Positions 9,450 to 18,112 of a stretch of DNA of 55,727 bases are shown here, one piece after another (position 1 is the stretch's first letter; each line of letters opens with the position of its first letter). The DNA comes from Mesorhizobium sp. LSHC420B00. GTDB lineage: Bacteria > Pseudomonadota > Alphaproteobacteria > Rhizobiales > Rhizobiaceae. The notes beneath the pieces were generated by a model, which did no database searches, was not told where the DNA came from, and saw nothing but the letters and a program-made list of their open reading frames with translations. Position numbers and translations under genes: made by a program. The stretch is from assembly GCF_000503055.1 (NCBI RefSeq), contig NZ_AYVY01000015.1, positions 84,606-140,332 on the forward strand. Direction: 5' to 3'.

Positions 9450-10485
9450 ATGACGGAACTGCGGGGAGCGCTGATCGGCTGCGGCTTCTTCGCCGTCAAC
9501 CAGATGCATGCCTGGCGCGACATAGAGGGTGCCTCGATCGCTGCCATCTGCGACCGCGATCCGGACCGGTTGAGGATCGTCGGCGACCAGTTCGGGGTCG
9601 CGCGGCGCTATACCGACGCGGCAGCACTGTTTGCCGGCGAAAGGTTGGATTTCGTCGACATCGCCACCACCGCGCCGAGCCACCGTCCCCTCGTCGAGAT
9701 GGCGGCGCAGCACGGCGTGCCGGTAATCTGCCAAAAAACCGTTCGCGCCGACGCTTGCCGACGCCAAGGCGATAGTGAAGGCATGCGCCGTCGCCGGTGT
9801 GCCGCTGATGGTGCACGAAAATTTTCGTTGGCAGTCGCCGATCCAGGCGGTGCGTGCCGTGCTCGACAGCGGCGACATCGGCACACCCTTCTTCGGACGG
9901 ATCTCGTTTCGATCGGCTTACGACGTGTTTTCCGGCCAGCCCTATTTGGCGACGGGAAAGCGCTTCATTATCGAAGACCTCGGCATCCACATCCTCGACA
10001 TCGCCCGCTTTCTGCTGGGCGACGTCTCGACGGTCACTGCGCGAACGGCGCGCGTCAACCCTGCCATTGCCGGCGAGGATGTTGCGACGATGCTCATGGA
10101 CCACACGAGCGGCGCCACTTCGGTGGTCGACTGCAGCTACGCGAGCAAGCTCGCGACTGAGCCGTTTCCGCAGACGCTGATCGAAATCGACGGCAGCGAC
10201 GGCACGATCCGGCTGGCGCAGGGCTACCGGCTCACCGTCACCGGCAGGAGCGGAACGGCTGTCAGCGACGTCTCGCCGCCGCTGCTGCCTTGGGCATCGC
10301 GGCCGTGGCACAACATCCAGGAAAGCGTCGTCGCCATTCAAAAGCATTGGGTCGATTGCTTGACCAACGGAACCGAGCCCGCGACCTCGGGCGCGGACAA
10401 CCTCAAGACATTGGCGCTGGTCGAGGCGGCCTATGCCGGCGCCGCAAGCCGCGAACCGGTGCAACTCGACGCCTTGCTGAAATGA
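9450..10485 (+). pseudogene. apsD: D-apiose dehydrogenase, broken by a +1 frameshift
   Basis: A Gfo/Idh/MocA-family oxidoreductase predicted to oxidise D-apiose to D-apionolactone with NAD. The Rossmann N-terminus reads ALIGCGFFAVNQMHAW; the C-terminal domain continues MVHENFRWQSPI and ends LDALLK. The two halves are in different frames. The join is in a run of six A (about 9733-9738): with five A the frame reads VICQKPFAPTLADAK, the conserved EKP-type motif region carrying the catalytic Lys. As given, translation leaves the family at that point. The restored product is 344 residues, full length. It may be a real mutation or a base-calling error. The next gene starts inside its stop codon. 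Confidence 0.85.
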
Positions 10486-12389
10486 CAGCCGACGCCTTCC
10501 TCCTTTACGGCACGCATGCGGTTGAAGTCGAACCGGTCAGGCTGCGCGCCGGTGCGCTGACGGCGGACTTCGTCAACGGCAATCTGCGCAACATTCGGCA
10601 GGGCGGCACCGAAGTTCTGCGCGCCATCGCCTATATCGTCAGAGATCGCGACTGGGGCACCTACGAGCCGGCGCTCACCAACCTTGCCATCGAGCAAGAT
10701 ACCGAGGCATTTTCCGTCAGCTATTCGGCAAGTTGCCAGGCACCGGACGGCAGTCGACTCGGCTTCCGCGCGACCATCAAGAGCTCCGCCGATGGTCAGT
10801 TGGTCTTCGACGTGAGCGCTCGTCCCGACAGCGATTTCGAAACCAATCGCTGTGGCTTCTGCATCCTGCATCCGATTGCCGGCCTGGCCGGCAGCCCGGT
10901 CACGGTTGAGCATACCGACGGCAGCGTGGTCGCAACGCGGCTCCCAGAACTAATCGATCCCTGGCAGCCGTTCAAGGATCTGCGGGCGATCACCCATGAG
11001 GTCCGGGCGGGCGTCACCGCCGAATGCCGTATGGAAGGCGATGCCTTCGAGATGGAAGACCAGCGCAACTGGTCGGATGCCTCCTACAAGACCTATGTCC
11101 GGCCGCTCGCGCTGCCATGGCCCTACGTGCTGCCTGCCGGCAAGCCCTTCCGCCAGACCATCAGCTTGCGGGTGGAGGGTGGCGGGAAAGTGCCGGCCAC
11201 CGCGGCAACCGCCGAACCGATTCGTGTCACGCTCGGCCAAGCCGGACCGGTGCTGCCGGATGTCGGCATTATCATCTACCCGGATGAGGTCGAGGCCGCG
11301 CTGAGCAAGCTGTCGGTGCTGTCCGAGCTTGGCCCGCAGCAATTGATGTTCCACTTTGACCCGACGCGCGGCCACGGGCTCGACGCCTTGCGGTCCTACG
11401 CCAGGCTGGCCGCCGCCTATCCGGCTCGGACAACGCTCGAATGTGTCATTGCCGGCGACGGCGATCTCGACACGGAGCTTTCAGGCGTCGCCGACAGGGT
11501 GCGCAAGGCCGGGCTCAAGCTCTCGGCCATTGCCGTTTCGCCCTCGGTCGACCGGCAGTCGACGCCGCCGGGCAGCGCATGGCCGCAGTGCCCGCCGCTC
11601 GAAGATGTCTATGCCGCGGCGCGGCGTGCCTTTCCCGACACCCGCCTCGGCGGCGGCATGTTCAGCTATTTCACCGAACTCAACCGCAAGCGTGTGCCGG
11701 CCGACCCGCTCGATTTCGTCACGCATTGCACTTGCCCGATCGTGCATGCCGCTGACGATCTCAGCGTCATGCAATCGCTGGAGGTGCTGCCTTTCATCAC
11801 CGCGTCTGCACGGGCGATCTTCGGAACAAAACCTTATCGGATCGGGCCGTCGACCATTGCCATGCGCCAGAACCCTTATGGCGGCGCGACCAAGCCCAAT
11901 CCCGACAGTCAGCGCATTGCCATGGCCGACCGCGACCCGCGCCATGCCGGACTGTTCGGGGCCGCATGGACGATCGGCTATGCCGCACGCCTCGCCCCTG
12001 CCGGGCTCGAAATGCTCACGCTCTGCAGCTTCACCGGGCCATTCGGCGTGCTGGCCTCGTCGGGTGAACCGGTCGAAGAAGGTACACGCCGGCCGATTTT
12101 CCACGCGGTGAAAGGACTTTGCGAACTGGCCGGCCATGCGCATATGGCGGCAACAACGACCGATGAGACGCAGGTGCTCGGACTGGCCGGCCGCGCCCAG
12201 ACAGGCAAGATCATCGTCTGGCTGGCGAACCTTACCCCTGACGACGTTCCAGTCGATGTTTCCGGGCTCGGCTCCGATCAGGGTTTTCTGAAGATCTGGG
12301 ATGGACGAACGTCACGCCAGATTCAGCGCGACGCGTCGGGCCGAGACCGTCTTGTGATGACGCCTTACGCAATCGTCCGGATCGGCTGA
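10482..12389 (+). CDS. apnL: D-apionate lactonase
   Basis: Predicted to hydrolyse D-apionolactone to D-apionate, the step after ApsD. The 635-residue product is the right size for ApnL. It starts with a beta-rich domain (LYGTHAVEVEPVRLRAGALT, residues 6-25), contains a central QRNWSDASYKTY segment typical of the family (about residues 190-201), and ends with a TIM-barrel-like part including GGGMFSYFTELNRKR and a small beta domain. The ATG at 10482 overlaps the apsD stop codon (ATGA), fixing the start and indicating coupling. Assignment depends on family recognition and on the flanking apiose genes; no catalytic residue can be confirmed by eye. Confidence 0.82.
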   Translation: MTADAFLLYGTHAVEVEPVRLRAGALTADFVNGNLRNIRQGGTEVLRAIAYIVRDRDWGTYEPALTNLAIEQDTEAFSVSYSASCQAPDGSRLGFRATIKSSADGQLVFDVSARPDSDFETNRCGFCILHPIAGLAGSPVTVEHTDGSVVATRLPELIDPWQPFKDLRAITHEVRAGVTAECRMEGDAFEMEDQRNWSDASYKTYVRPLALPWPYVLPAGKPFRQTISLRVEGGGKVPATAATAEPIRVTLGQAGPVLPDVGIIIYPDEVEAALSKLSVLSELGPQQLMFHFDPTRGHGLDALRSYARLAAAYPARTTLECVIAGDGDLDTELSGVADRVRKAGLKLSAIAVSPSVDRQSTPPGSAWPQCPPLEDVYAAARRAFPDTRLGGGMFSYFTELNRKRVPADPLDFVTHCTCPIVHAADDLSVMQSLEVLPFITASARAIFGTKPYRIGPSTIAMRQNPYGGATKPNPDSQRIAMADRDPRHAGLFGAAWTIGYAARLAPAGLEMLTLCSFTGPFGVLASSGEPVEEGTRRPIFHAVKGLCELAGHAHMAATTTDETQVLGLAGRAQTGKIIVWLANLTPDDVPVDVSGLGSDQGFLKIWDGRTSRQIQRDASGRDRLVMTPYAIVRIG

Positions 12390-12467
12390 AGTCATATGCC
12401 GGGGTTCATGAATCGCCGCAATTCCGCAACGGTTGCCCCTAGCCGCAGCATGTCCGCTGCCGGCTTG

Positions 12468-13436
12468 TCACCCGATTTGCTTTCGAAACTCGCCTGGTGC
12501 CATTCCAGTCGTCCTGGAAAAAAGACGGCTGAACGAGGCGACGTCCTGATAACCCACCCGATAGCAAATTTCTGAAACGCTCAGTTTCGTTTCCTCAAGC
12601 ATGGACCTTGCCAACTCCAGCCGCCTTTCCTGGATCCATTTTCCCGGCGTTGTCTGGAGTTCGTCGAAAAACCTGCGAGACAGGGTTCGCGAAGACATGC
12701 CCAATTCGGTTGCCAGAAATTTCAGATCGATTTCCGACATCTTGTCTTTCGAGAGCTCACGCAACTTGTCCTCGAATGGGCTGGCCCCGTTCGAAATTCC
12801 ATCGAGGGAAAATTCGTAGGGACTCTGGAATGTGCGCGGCGGCGGGAGAACCAGAAGTTTTCGAATGATCCGCTCTTCCTTCGAGAAGCCCAGATCGATC
12901 AGCAAAGCCCTGGCGAGTTCGAGTCCGGAAAACCCGCCTCCACATGTGTAGAGGCGGTCCTGGCGAATGAGGAGGCGGGAAGCGTCCCACCGCACTTGCG
13001 GAAACCGGCGGCTTGCCTCGGCTCTCAGCCACCAGGATATCGTCGCGCGTTTACCGTCCAATAATCCCGAATTGGCGAGCAGATAACACGCGCCGCAATG
13101 CGCTGCGATGATTGCGTCCTGCTGCTGCGCGAGCGCGATCAGCGGTTTTGAATGTTCACTCTCCTCGTCGAGCGAGCGCAGAAGCTCCGGAATCTCGACA
13201 CCCGGCATGGCAATGAGAATCAGGACATCCATTTTCCGGGATGGTTGAGCCTTTGTCGGGAAGGAAATTCCGGTGCTTGATGCCGACGGCGCGCTCCTTG
13301 AAACGAACTCACAGGAGAGAACCTGCGAACGGCAGACGTCATTCACAAGCTGAAACATTTCCACGAGCGTCGAGACGACGGCTGAATAGAAATTCGACGG
13401 CAGCCAGATCACAACGTGGAGGCTCCTGACAGCCAT
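12468..13436 (-). CDS. GlxA-family AraC-type transcriptional regulator
   Basis: Two domains are visible. The N-terminal part (about residues 1-190) is a DJ-1/PfpI-like domain with the nucleophile-elbow region AAHCGACYLLANSGLLDG. The C-terminal part (about 215-320) is an AraC helix-turn-helix pair, with FLATELGMSSRTLSRRF and the signature SEICYRVGYQDVASFSRLF. The length of 322 residues is normal. It lies between apnL and the GntR gene on the opposite strand to the operons, so it may be a second regulator of the locus. GlxA-type proteins often control catabolic genes, but the effector and targets here are unknown. Confidence 0.88.
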   Translation of the reverse strand: MAVRSLHVVIWLPSNFYSAVVSTLVEMFQLVNDVCRSQVLSCEFVSRSAPSASSTGISFPTKAQPSRKMDVLILIAMPGVEIPELLRSLDEESEHSKPLIALAQQQDAIIAAHCGACYLLANSGLLDGKRATISWWLRAEASRRFPQVRWDASRLLIRQDRLYTCGGGFSGLELARALLIDLGFSKEERIIRKLLVLPPPRTFQSPYEFSLDGISNGASPFEDKLRELSKDKMSEIDLKFLATELGMSSRTLSRRFFDELQTTPGKWIQERRLELARSMLEETKLSVSEICYRVGYQDVASFSRLFSRTTGMAPGEFRKQIG

Positions 13437-13699
13437 TGCGGTACTCCAGTGTCGTTCTCGTGGATGGCAAGCTTAGCATAGTCTTTGCAAAAATTGCCAA
13501 TTCCAGAACAAGCGCGAGGGGCTCCAGGAGGGCCTATGCGGGCTTGCTGACGAAAGCGGGCCGCGGAAATCCATGGCTGGGAAGATGCAAATGCTGAAAT
13601 CGTTGAATGAAAACACGCGGCAAATACATCGGATTCAGAGGGCAACAGAAAACTGCGTCGGTCCGGGCTCAGGCTGATCTGTGGTCAGTCAGTAAGCCG

Positions 13700-13738
13700 A
13701 GAGCAAGCCGGCCGCTAGGCCGGTCGGGACCTTGCTCT
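13700..13738 (-). terminator. Strong stem-loop after the GntR gene
   Basis: AGAGCAAG (13700-13707) pairs with CTTGCTCT (13731-13738), and inside it CCGGCC pairs with GGCCGG. It begins 6 bp beyond the stop of the GntR gene. No clear U-run follows on the minus strand, so termination is inferred from stem strength and position. Confidence 0.5.
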
Positions 13739-13744
13739 TGGTTT

Positions 13745-14458
13745 TCAGCTGCCGGAGTTCATCACGTAAAGCGCACGCGAGCGTTCGAGGTGCTTGATCA
13801 TCGCCTTCTCGGCGCCATCCGCATCCTTGGCTTCGATGCGTCCGATGATCTCTTCGTGCTCGGTCAGCGTGAACTTTTCCTTGCCGGTCCAGATCAGCAT
13901 TTCGGTGTGGTATTCCTTTAGCCAGCCAAGCATTGCCTCGCTGACGGCGACATAGATCGGATTGCCGGATATTGCCGAGATCTGGGTGTGGAATTTCATG
14001 TCGGCGGATATGAAGGCTTCCGAGTCGCCACGATGGCTGCGCTGCTCTGCAACCGTTGCGCGCAACCGCTGCACGTCCTCGGCGGTTGCCTTCTCCGCGG
14101 CTTCCCTGACCATGCCGCGCTCGAAGAAGATACGCGCGTTCTTGAGGTGCTCCAGCGTGTCCTTCGACGACGACAGGATGATCTTGGCGGCGCCGTCGAC
14201 CTGTTTGATGATCGACTTGGCGGTCAGCTGCAGCACTTTCGCCCGCTCGCCATGCGAGATCGCGACGAGGCCCATATTGCTCAACGCCTGCATTGCCTCG
14301 CGGATCGCCGGCCTGCCGACCTCGAAGCGCTCCATCAATTCGCGCTCCGATGGCATGTCGTCACCCGGCAGCAATTCGCCGCTGGTGATCAGGCGCTTCA
14401 GTCTCAAGAATACTTCGTCGGAAAGCTTGCGCCGGACGATCGGCTCCGAACGGTTCAT
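13745..14458 (-). CDS. GntR/FCD-family transcriptional regulator (NanR-like)
   Basis: The N-terminus is a GntR winged helix (MPSERELMERFEVGRPAIREAM, positions about 35-56), and the rest is an all-helical FCD effector domain. Likely metal or ligand residues are the Asp and His of DMKFH, the His of EHEEI and the His of IKHLE. At 237 residues it is typical. It is divergent from the RuBisCO-like gene, and the shared intergenic region holds operator site C. A GGTATA-containing motif like that of NanR occurs before apnO, the importer operon and the RuBisCO-like gene. It is therefore the probable local repressor of apiose catabolism, with an apiose-derived metabolite as the likely inducer. Confidence 0.88.
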   Translation of the reverse strand: MNRSEPIVRRKLSDEVFLRLKRLITSGELLPGDDMPSERELMERFEVGRPAIREAMQALSNMGLVAISHGERAKVLQLTAKSIIKQVDGAAKIILSSSKDTLEHLKNARIFFERGMVREAAEKATAEDVQRLRATVAEQRSHRGDSEAFISADMKFHTQISAISGNPIYVAVSEAMLGWLKEYHTEMLIWTGKEKFTLTEHEEIIGRIEAKDADGAEKAMIKHLERSRALYVMNSGS

Positions 14459-14573
14459 CGTCGCGAATCACTCCTTTGACCGGCCCCTATCTAGCATTTC
14501 CGGCGTGAATTCCGGAACGCCTGCTGCCGGCTCGCCCGGCCCTGCCCAGCCGGATAGGGCTTGCAAAGCTTAT

Positions 14574-14589
14574 GTACTCATTATACCAG
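14574..14589 (+). promoter_or_regulatory. Predicted GntR/NanR-like operator, site C
   Basis: GTACTCATTATACCAG, 13 of 16 identical to site B and 13 of 16 to the reverse complement of site A. It lies 53 bp before the RuBisCO-like gene and 116 bp before the divergent GntR gene, well placed to control both. Confidence 0.6.
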
Positions 14590-14641
14590 ATTTCAAGGGC
14601 CAAGGAACCTTTTTCGAACCACCCCGGCAGGCCGCGCGAAT

Positions 14642-15904
14642 ATGATTGTTCTCACCTATTGCATCGAAACGCCCGGCAATATCGAGGCGCTGGCGGCCAA
14701 GATCGCAAGCGACCAGTCGACCGGAACCTTCGTCGCGCTGGCCGGCGAGACCGAAGAGCTCAAGGCCAGGGTCGCGGCGCGAGTCCTGGCGATACGGCAT
14801 CTGCCGGATGCGGATCGGCCGTCTGTTCCCGAAACCGGTCCCGAAGCGCGCAATGGCCCGGTCAAGCGCGCCGACGTCGACATCGCGTTTCCGCTAGACG
14901 CCATCGGCACCGACTTGTCGGCGTTGATGACCATCGCCATCGGCGGCACTTTTTCGATCAAGGGCCTGTCCGGTATCCGGGTCGTCGACATGAGGCTACC
15001 CGAGGAGTACCGGGGCGCGCATCCGGGCCCGCAATTCGGCGTCACGGGCAGCCGCAGGCTCACCGCTGTCGCGGATCGTCCGATCATCGGGACCATCGTC
15101 AAGCCGGCGCTGGGGCTCCGCCCGCCCGAGACGGCCGCAATGGTGCAAGAGCTGATTGCCGCCGGCGTCGATTTCATCAAGGACGACGAGAAGCTGATGA
15201 GCCCGGCCTATTCACCGCTGTCGGAGCGGGTGAGGGCAATCATGCCGCTGATCCTCGACCACGAGCAGAAGACCGGCAAGAAGGTCATGTATGCCTTCGG
15301 CATCTCACATGCCGATCCCGACGAGATGATGCGAAACCACGACCTGGTGGCAAACGCCGGCGGCAATTGCGCCGTGGTCAACATCAATTCGATCGGTTTC
15401 GGCGGCATGGCTTACCTTCGAAAACGCTCCAGCCTTGTGCTCCATGCCCACCGCAATGGCTGGGACATTCTCACCCGCCATCCCGGCCTCGGCATGGATT
15501 TCAAGGTCTGGCAGCAGTTCTGGCGCCTGCTCGGCGTCGACCAGTTCCAGATCAACGGCATCGCCTCGAAATACTGGGAACCCGACTGGTCCTTCGTCGA
15601 ATCCTTCAAGGCGGTGACCACGCCGATCTTTTCGCCGGCCGATTGCGCATTGCCGGTCGCCGGCTCCGGCCAGTGGGGCGGGCAGGCGCCTGAAACCTTC
15701 CGGCGAACCGGCCGGACGGTCGATCTTCTCTATCTCTGCGGCGGTGGCATCGTCAGCCACCCGGACGGGCCGGGCGCCGGCGTACGCGCCGTGCAGCAGG
15801 CCTGGCAGGCGGCGGTCCAGGACATTCCGTTGGCGGATTATGCCTTGAGCCATGTCGAGCTGGCGCGGTCGATCGAGAAGTTCGGCGGCGGCGAGGCGGC
15901 CTGA
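14642..15904 (+). CDS. RuBisCO-like protein, 3-oxo-isoapionate-4-phosphate decarboxylase or transcarboxylase/hydrolase
   Basis: A 420-residue RuBisCO large-subunit homologue. GTIVKPALGL corresponds to the Lys175 region, and GVDFIKDDEKL keeps the carbamylated Lys with the Asp and Glu metal ligands. LHAHRNGW keeps a His. The loop equivalent to His327 reads QINGI, so that His is not conserved, and SKYWE supplies a Lys at the loop-6 position. It is thus not a true RuBisCO. With oiaK four bases downstream and the apiose genes nearby it fits the two RuBisCO-like enzymes of D-apionate catabolism, OiaX or OiaT. OiaT, giving 3-phosphoglycerate and glycolate, would need no further dedicated enzyme, but sequence by eye does not separate them. 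Confidence 0.82.
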   Translation: MIVLTYCIETPGNIEALAAKIASDQSTGTFVALAGETEELKARVAARVLAIRHLPDADRPSVPETGPEARNGPVKRADVDIAFPLDAIGTDLSALMTIAIGGTFSIKGLSGIRVVDMRLPEEYRGAHPGPQFGVTGSRRLTAVADRPIIGTIVKPALGLRPPETAAMVQELIAAGVDFIKDDEKLMSPAYSPLSERVRAIMPLILDHEQKTGKKVMYAFGISHADPDEMMRNHDLVANAGGNCAVVNINSIGFGGMAYLRKRSSLVLHAHRNGWDILTRHPGLGMDFKVWQQFWRLLGVDQFQINGIASKYWEPDWSFVESFKAVTTPIFSPADCALPVAGSGQWGGQAPETFRRTGRTVDLLYLCGGGIVSHPDGPGAGVRAVQQAWQAAVQDIPLADYALSHVELARSIEKFGGGEAA

Positions 15905-15908
15905 CGCC

Positions 15909-17243
15909 ATGCAAAACCTGCTTCTGAGTTACTATGGCGACGACCTGACCGGCTCGACCGACGTTATGGAGGCGCTCGAGCTCGGCGGCGTGCCGACCGT
16001 GCTGTTCATGCGCCAGCCGGACGAGGCGCTGCTTTCGCAATTTGCGCATTGCCGCGCCCTTGGGCTGGCCGGCACCAGCCGCAGCGAGACGCCGCAGTGG
16101 ATGGACACGCATCTGCGAGATGCCTTCGCCTGGCTGAAGACTGTCAACGCCGAGATCTGCCACTACAAGGTCTGCTCGACCTTCGATTCCAGCCCGGCAA
16201 TCGGCAGCATCGGCCGGGCGATCGAGATCGGCCGCTCGGTTTTCCGGCAAGGCGGCGTGCCGCTGGTGGTCGGCGCGCCGCAGCTGAAGCGCTACACCGC
16301 CTTCGGTCATCTCTTCGCGGCCTACCGCGACAAATATTTCCGTATCGATCGCCATCCCGTGATGAGCCGCCATCCGACCACGCCGATGGACGAATCCGAC
16401 CTGCTGATCCATCTGTCGCGCCAGACAGACCTCAGCTCGGGGCTGGTCGACCTGGCGACGCTGCAATCGGCGTCGCGGTCGGAAGCATTCGACCGGCTTG
16501 TGGAGAATGGCACAGACATCGTGCTCTTCGATGCCGACAGCCTGGAAACCCAGGCGCTTGCCGGCAAGGAGATATGGCGCGCTCGCAGGCCGGGCGGTTA
16601 TTTCGTCGTCGGCTCTTCAGGCATCGAATATGCCTTGCTGGCCGAATGGGCATCGAACCGGATCGTGGATGCCAAACTCGCGTTTTCGCCGCCGGGCGCT
16701 GCCGACAGGATCGCCGTGGTCTCGGGGAGCTGCTCGCCGACGACGGAACGGCAGATCCGGCATGCTCTAGCCGATGGCTTCGACGGGATCGAGATCGACC
16801 CGGTCGAACTGGTTTCTGAGGCTTCGAACGACGCTATTGCGCGCGCGGTTGCAACCGGCCGCTCCAGCTTGAAGGCCGGGCGCAGCGTCATCCTCTACAC
16901 CGCGCTCGGACCGGCGGCCGACCGCGGTGCTGAAATCGATCTCCGGGAAGGCGCCCGCCATAAGCTTGGCCGCGGCCTTGGCGAGCTTCTCCGCGAATTG
17001 ACGCTTCAAGAGAAGCTACTGCGCGTGGTCATCGCCGGCGGCGATACGTCGAGCCACGCACTTGGCCAGATAGGCGTCGATGCGCTGACGGTGCGAATGC
17101 CGCTGCCGGCATCGCCGGGCTCGCCGCTTTGTCTCGCGCATTCGCGCATCGAGGCGATTGACGGGCTGGAAATTGCCCTCAAGGGCGGACAGGTCGGAAC
17201 CGACCGCTATTTCTGCGCCATTCGTGATGGGATCGGCGCTTGA
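15909..17243 (+). CDS. oiaK: 3-oxo-isoapionate kinase, DUF1537 family
   Basis: A four-carbon-acid-sugar-kinase (DUF1537) homologue of 444 residues. The N-terminal domain starts with the signature YYGDDLTGSTDVMEAL (about residues 8-23), and the nucleotide-binding C-terminal domain has VIAGGDTSSHALGQIG (about residues 378-393) and ALKGGQVGTDRYF near the end. It is predicted to phosphorylate 3-oxo-isoapionate at the 4 position before cleavage by the RuBisCO-like enzyme whose gene ends four bases upstream. The start at 15909 follows that spacing. Other DUF1537 kinases act on threonate or erythronate; the apiose neighbours favour OiaK. Confidence 0.82.
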   Translation: MQNLLLSYYGDDLTGSTDVMEALELGGVPTVLFMRQPDEALLSQFAHCRALGLAGTSRSETPQWMDTHLRDAFAWLKTVNAEICHYKVCSTFDSSPAIGSIGRAIEIGRSVFRQGGVPLVVGAPQLKRYTAFGHLFAAYRDKYFRIDRHPVMSRHPTTPMDESDLLIHLSRQTDLSSGLVDLATLQSASRSEAFDRLVENGTDIVLFDADSLETQALAGKEIWRARRPGGYFVVGSSGIEYALLAEWASNRIVDAKLAFSPPGAADRIAVVSGSCSPTTERQIRHALADGFDGIEIDPVELVSEASNDAIARAVATGRSSLKAGRSVILYTALGPAADRGAEIDLREGARHKLGRGLGELLRELTLQEKLLRVVIAGGDTSSHALGQIGVDALTVRMPLPASPGSPLCLAHSRIEAIDGLEIALKGGQVGTDRYFCAIRDGIGA

Positions 17244-17335
17244 GAGCAGAAATTTAGGTACGTCGTTGGTGCTCAAATCGAGATCCGGCAGCATCCATTA
17301 GCCGGCAAATCAATCAGAGGCGTGTCTGATCCCGG

Positions 17336-17839
17336 TTACCGCGTGCGACCCATCGCCTTGACTGGATGGCGCTGACGGGCATAGGCGACACAGGCGTCCA
17401 CCGTGCTGACACAGAGTCCGTCGCGGTTGTTCGGCAGGTTGTTGTCGCCGGCGTAGGCGACCTCGGCAACATGGCCGTCAACCATTCGAATTTGCGTATT
17501 GCAATAGCCGCCGGGGGCGACGTTGACGGAACCTCCGAGCGCCGGGACGGGGCCAATGGCCACGGTCGGAACCACAATGTTGAGATTGCCGCGTTGAACG
17601 ACGCGCTGATAGGTCCAGATCTGGCCGGATCTGCCAACATCGGCGGTGGCTGTCGGAAAGCCGGCACACATTCGAACATCCGCTTCGCTAAGGCCGACCA
17701 TCTCCTTGCGGGCTGCTGCCGCCGTGGCGTCCTCCTTCGCAGTGCTCGACGTGTCGTCGGGCATGACGCAGGAGGACAGGATGGCGGCGCTTACGGACAG
17801 AACGAGAAGGGCAAGCTTTCGTGTGTGGAAAGATGTCAT
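17336..17839 (-). CDS. Hypothetical lipoprotein
   Basis: From the ATG at 17837-17839 the 167-residue product has a lipoprotein leader with the lipobox LSSC (Cys about residue 24). The mature part contains LSEADVRMCAGFPTAT and QIWTYQR, a pattern seen in small outer-membrane assembly-type lipoproteins (SmpA/OmlA-like), then a Gly-rich region and two Cys (CVSTVDAC) near the C-terminus. The frame is open much further upstream, but that part has no coding character. It is convergent with oiaK. The function is unknown; location is predicted to be membrane-anchored in the periplasm. Confidence 0.7.
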   Translation of the reverse strand: MTSFHTRKLALLVLSVSAAILSSCVMPDDTSSTAKEDATAAAARKEMVGLSEADVRMCAGFPTATADVGRSGQIWTYQRVVQRGNLNIVVPTVAIGPVPALGGSVNVAPGGYCNTQIRMVDGHVAEVAYAGDNNLPNNRDGLCVSTVDACVAYARQRHPVKAMGRTR

Positions 17840-18112
17840 ACCAACTTCGGATTGCATGGGAGCCCCGAATGCCAACCTAGGAAGTGAGCCAATCGAGTCA
17901 ACCGGCAGAAATTCACGAAGTCGTTTGGTACGCCACCGCCACGCATCTGCTGCAAGGGGTTGAGGCTGCTGCCGTGTCCCTCGCGCCCTATCTTCCGCCT
18001 GGGCATCGGATTTCTCAACCCGACCCCTTCTTGAGATGTACTGGCGCACGGTGCTGTGACTTTGGTTCGGCCGACGGTGTGCTAGTTTCCAGCCAATTGC
18101 TCCGGAGACGTC

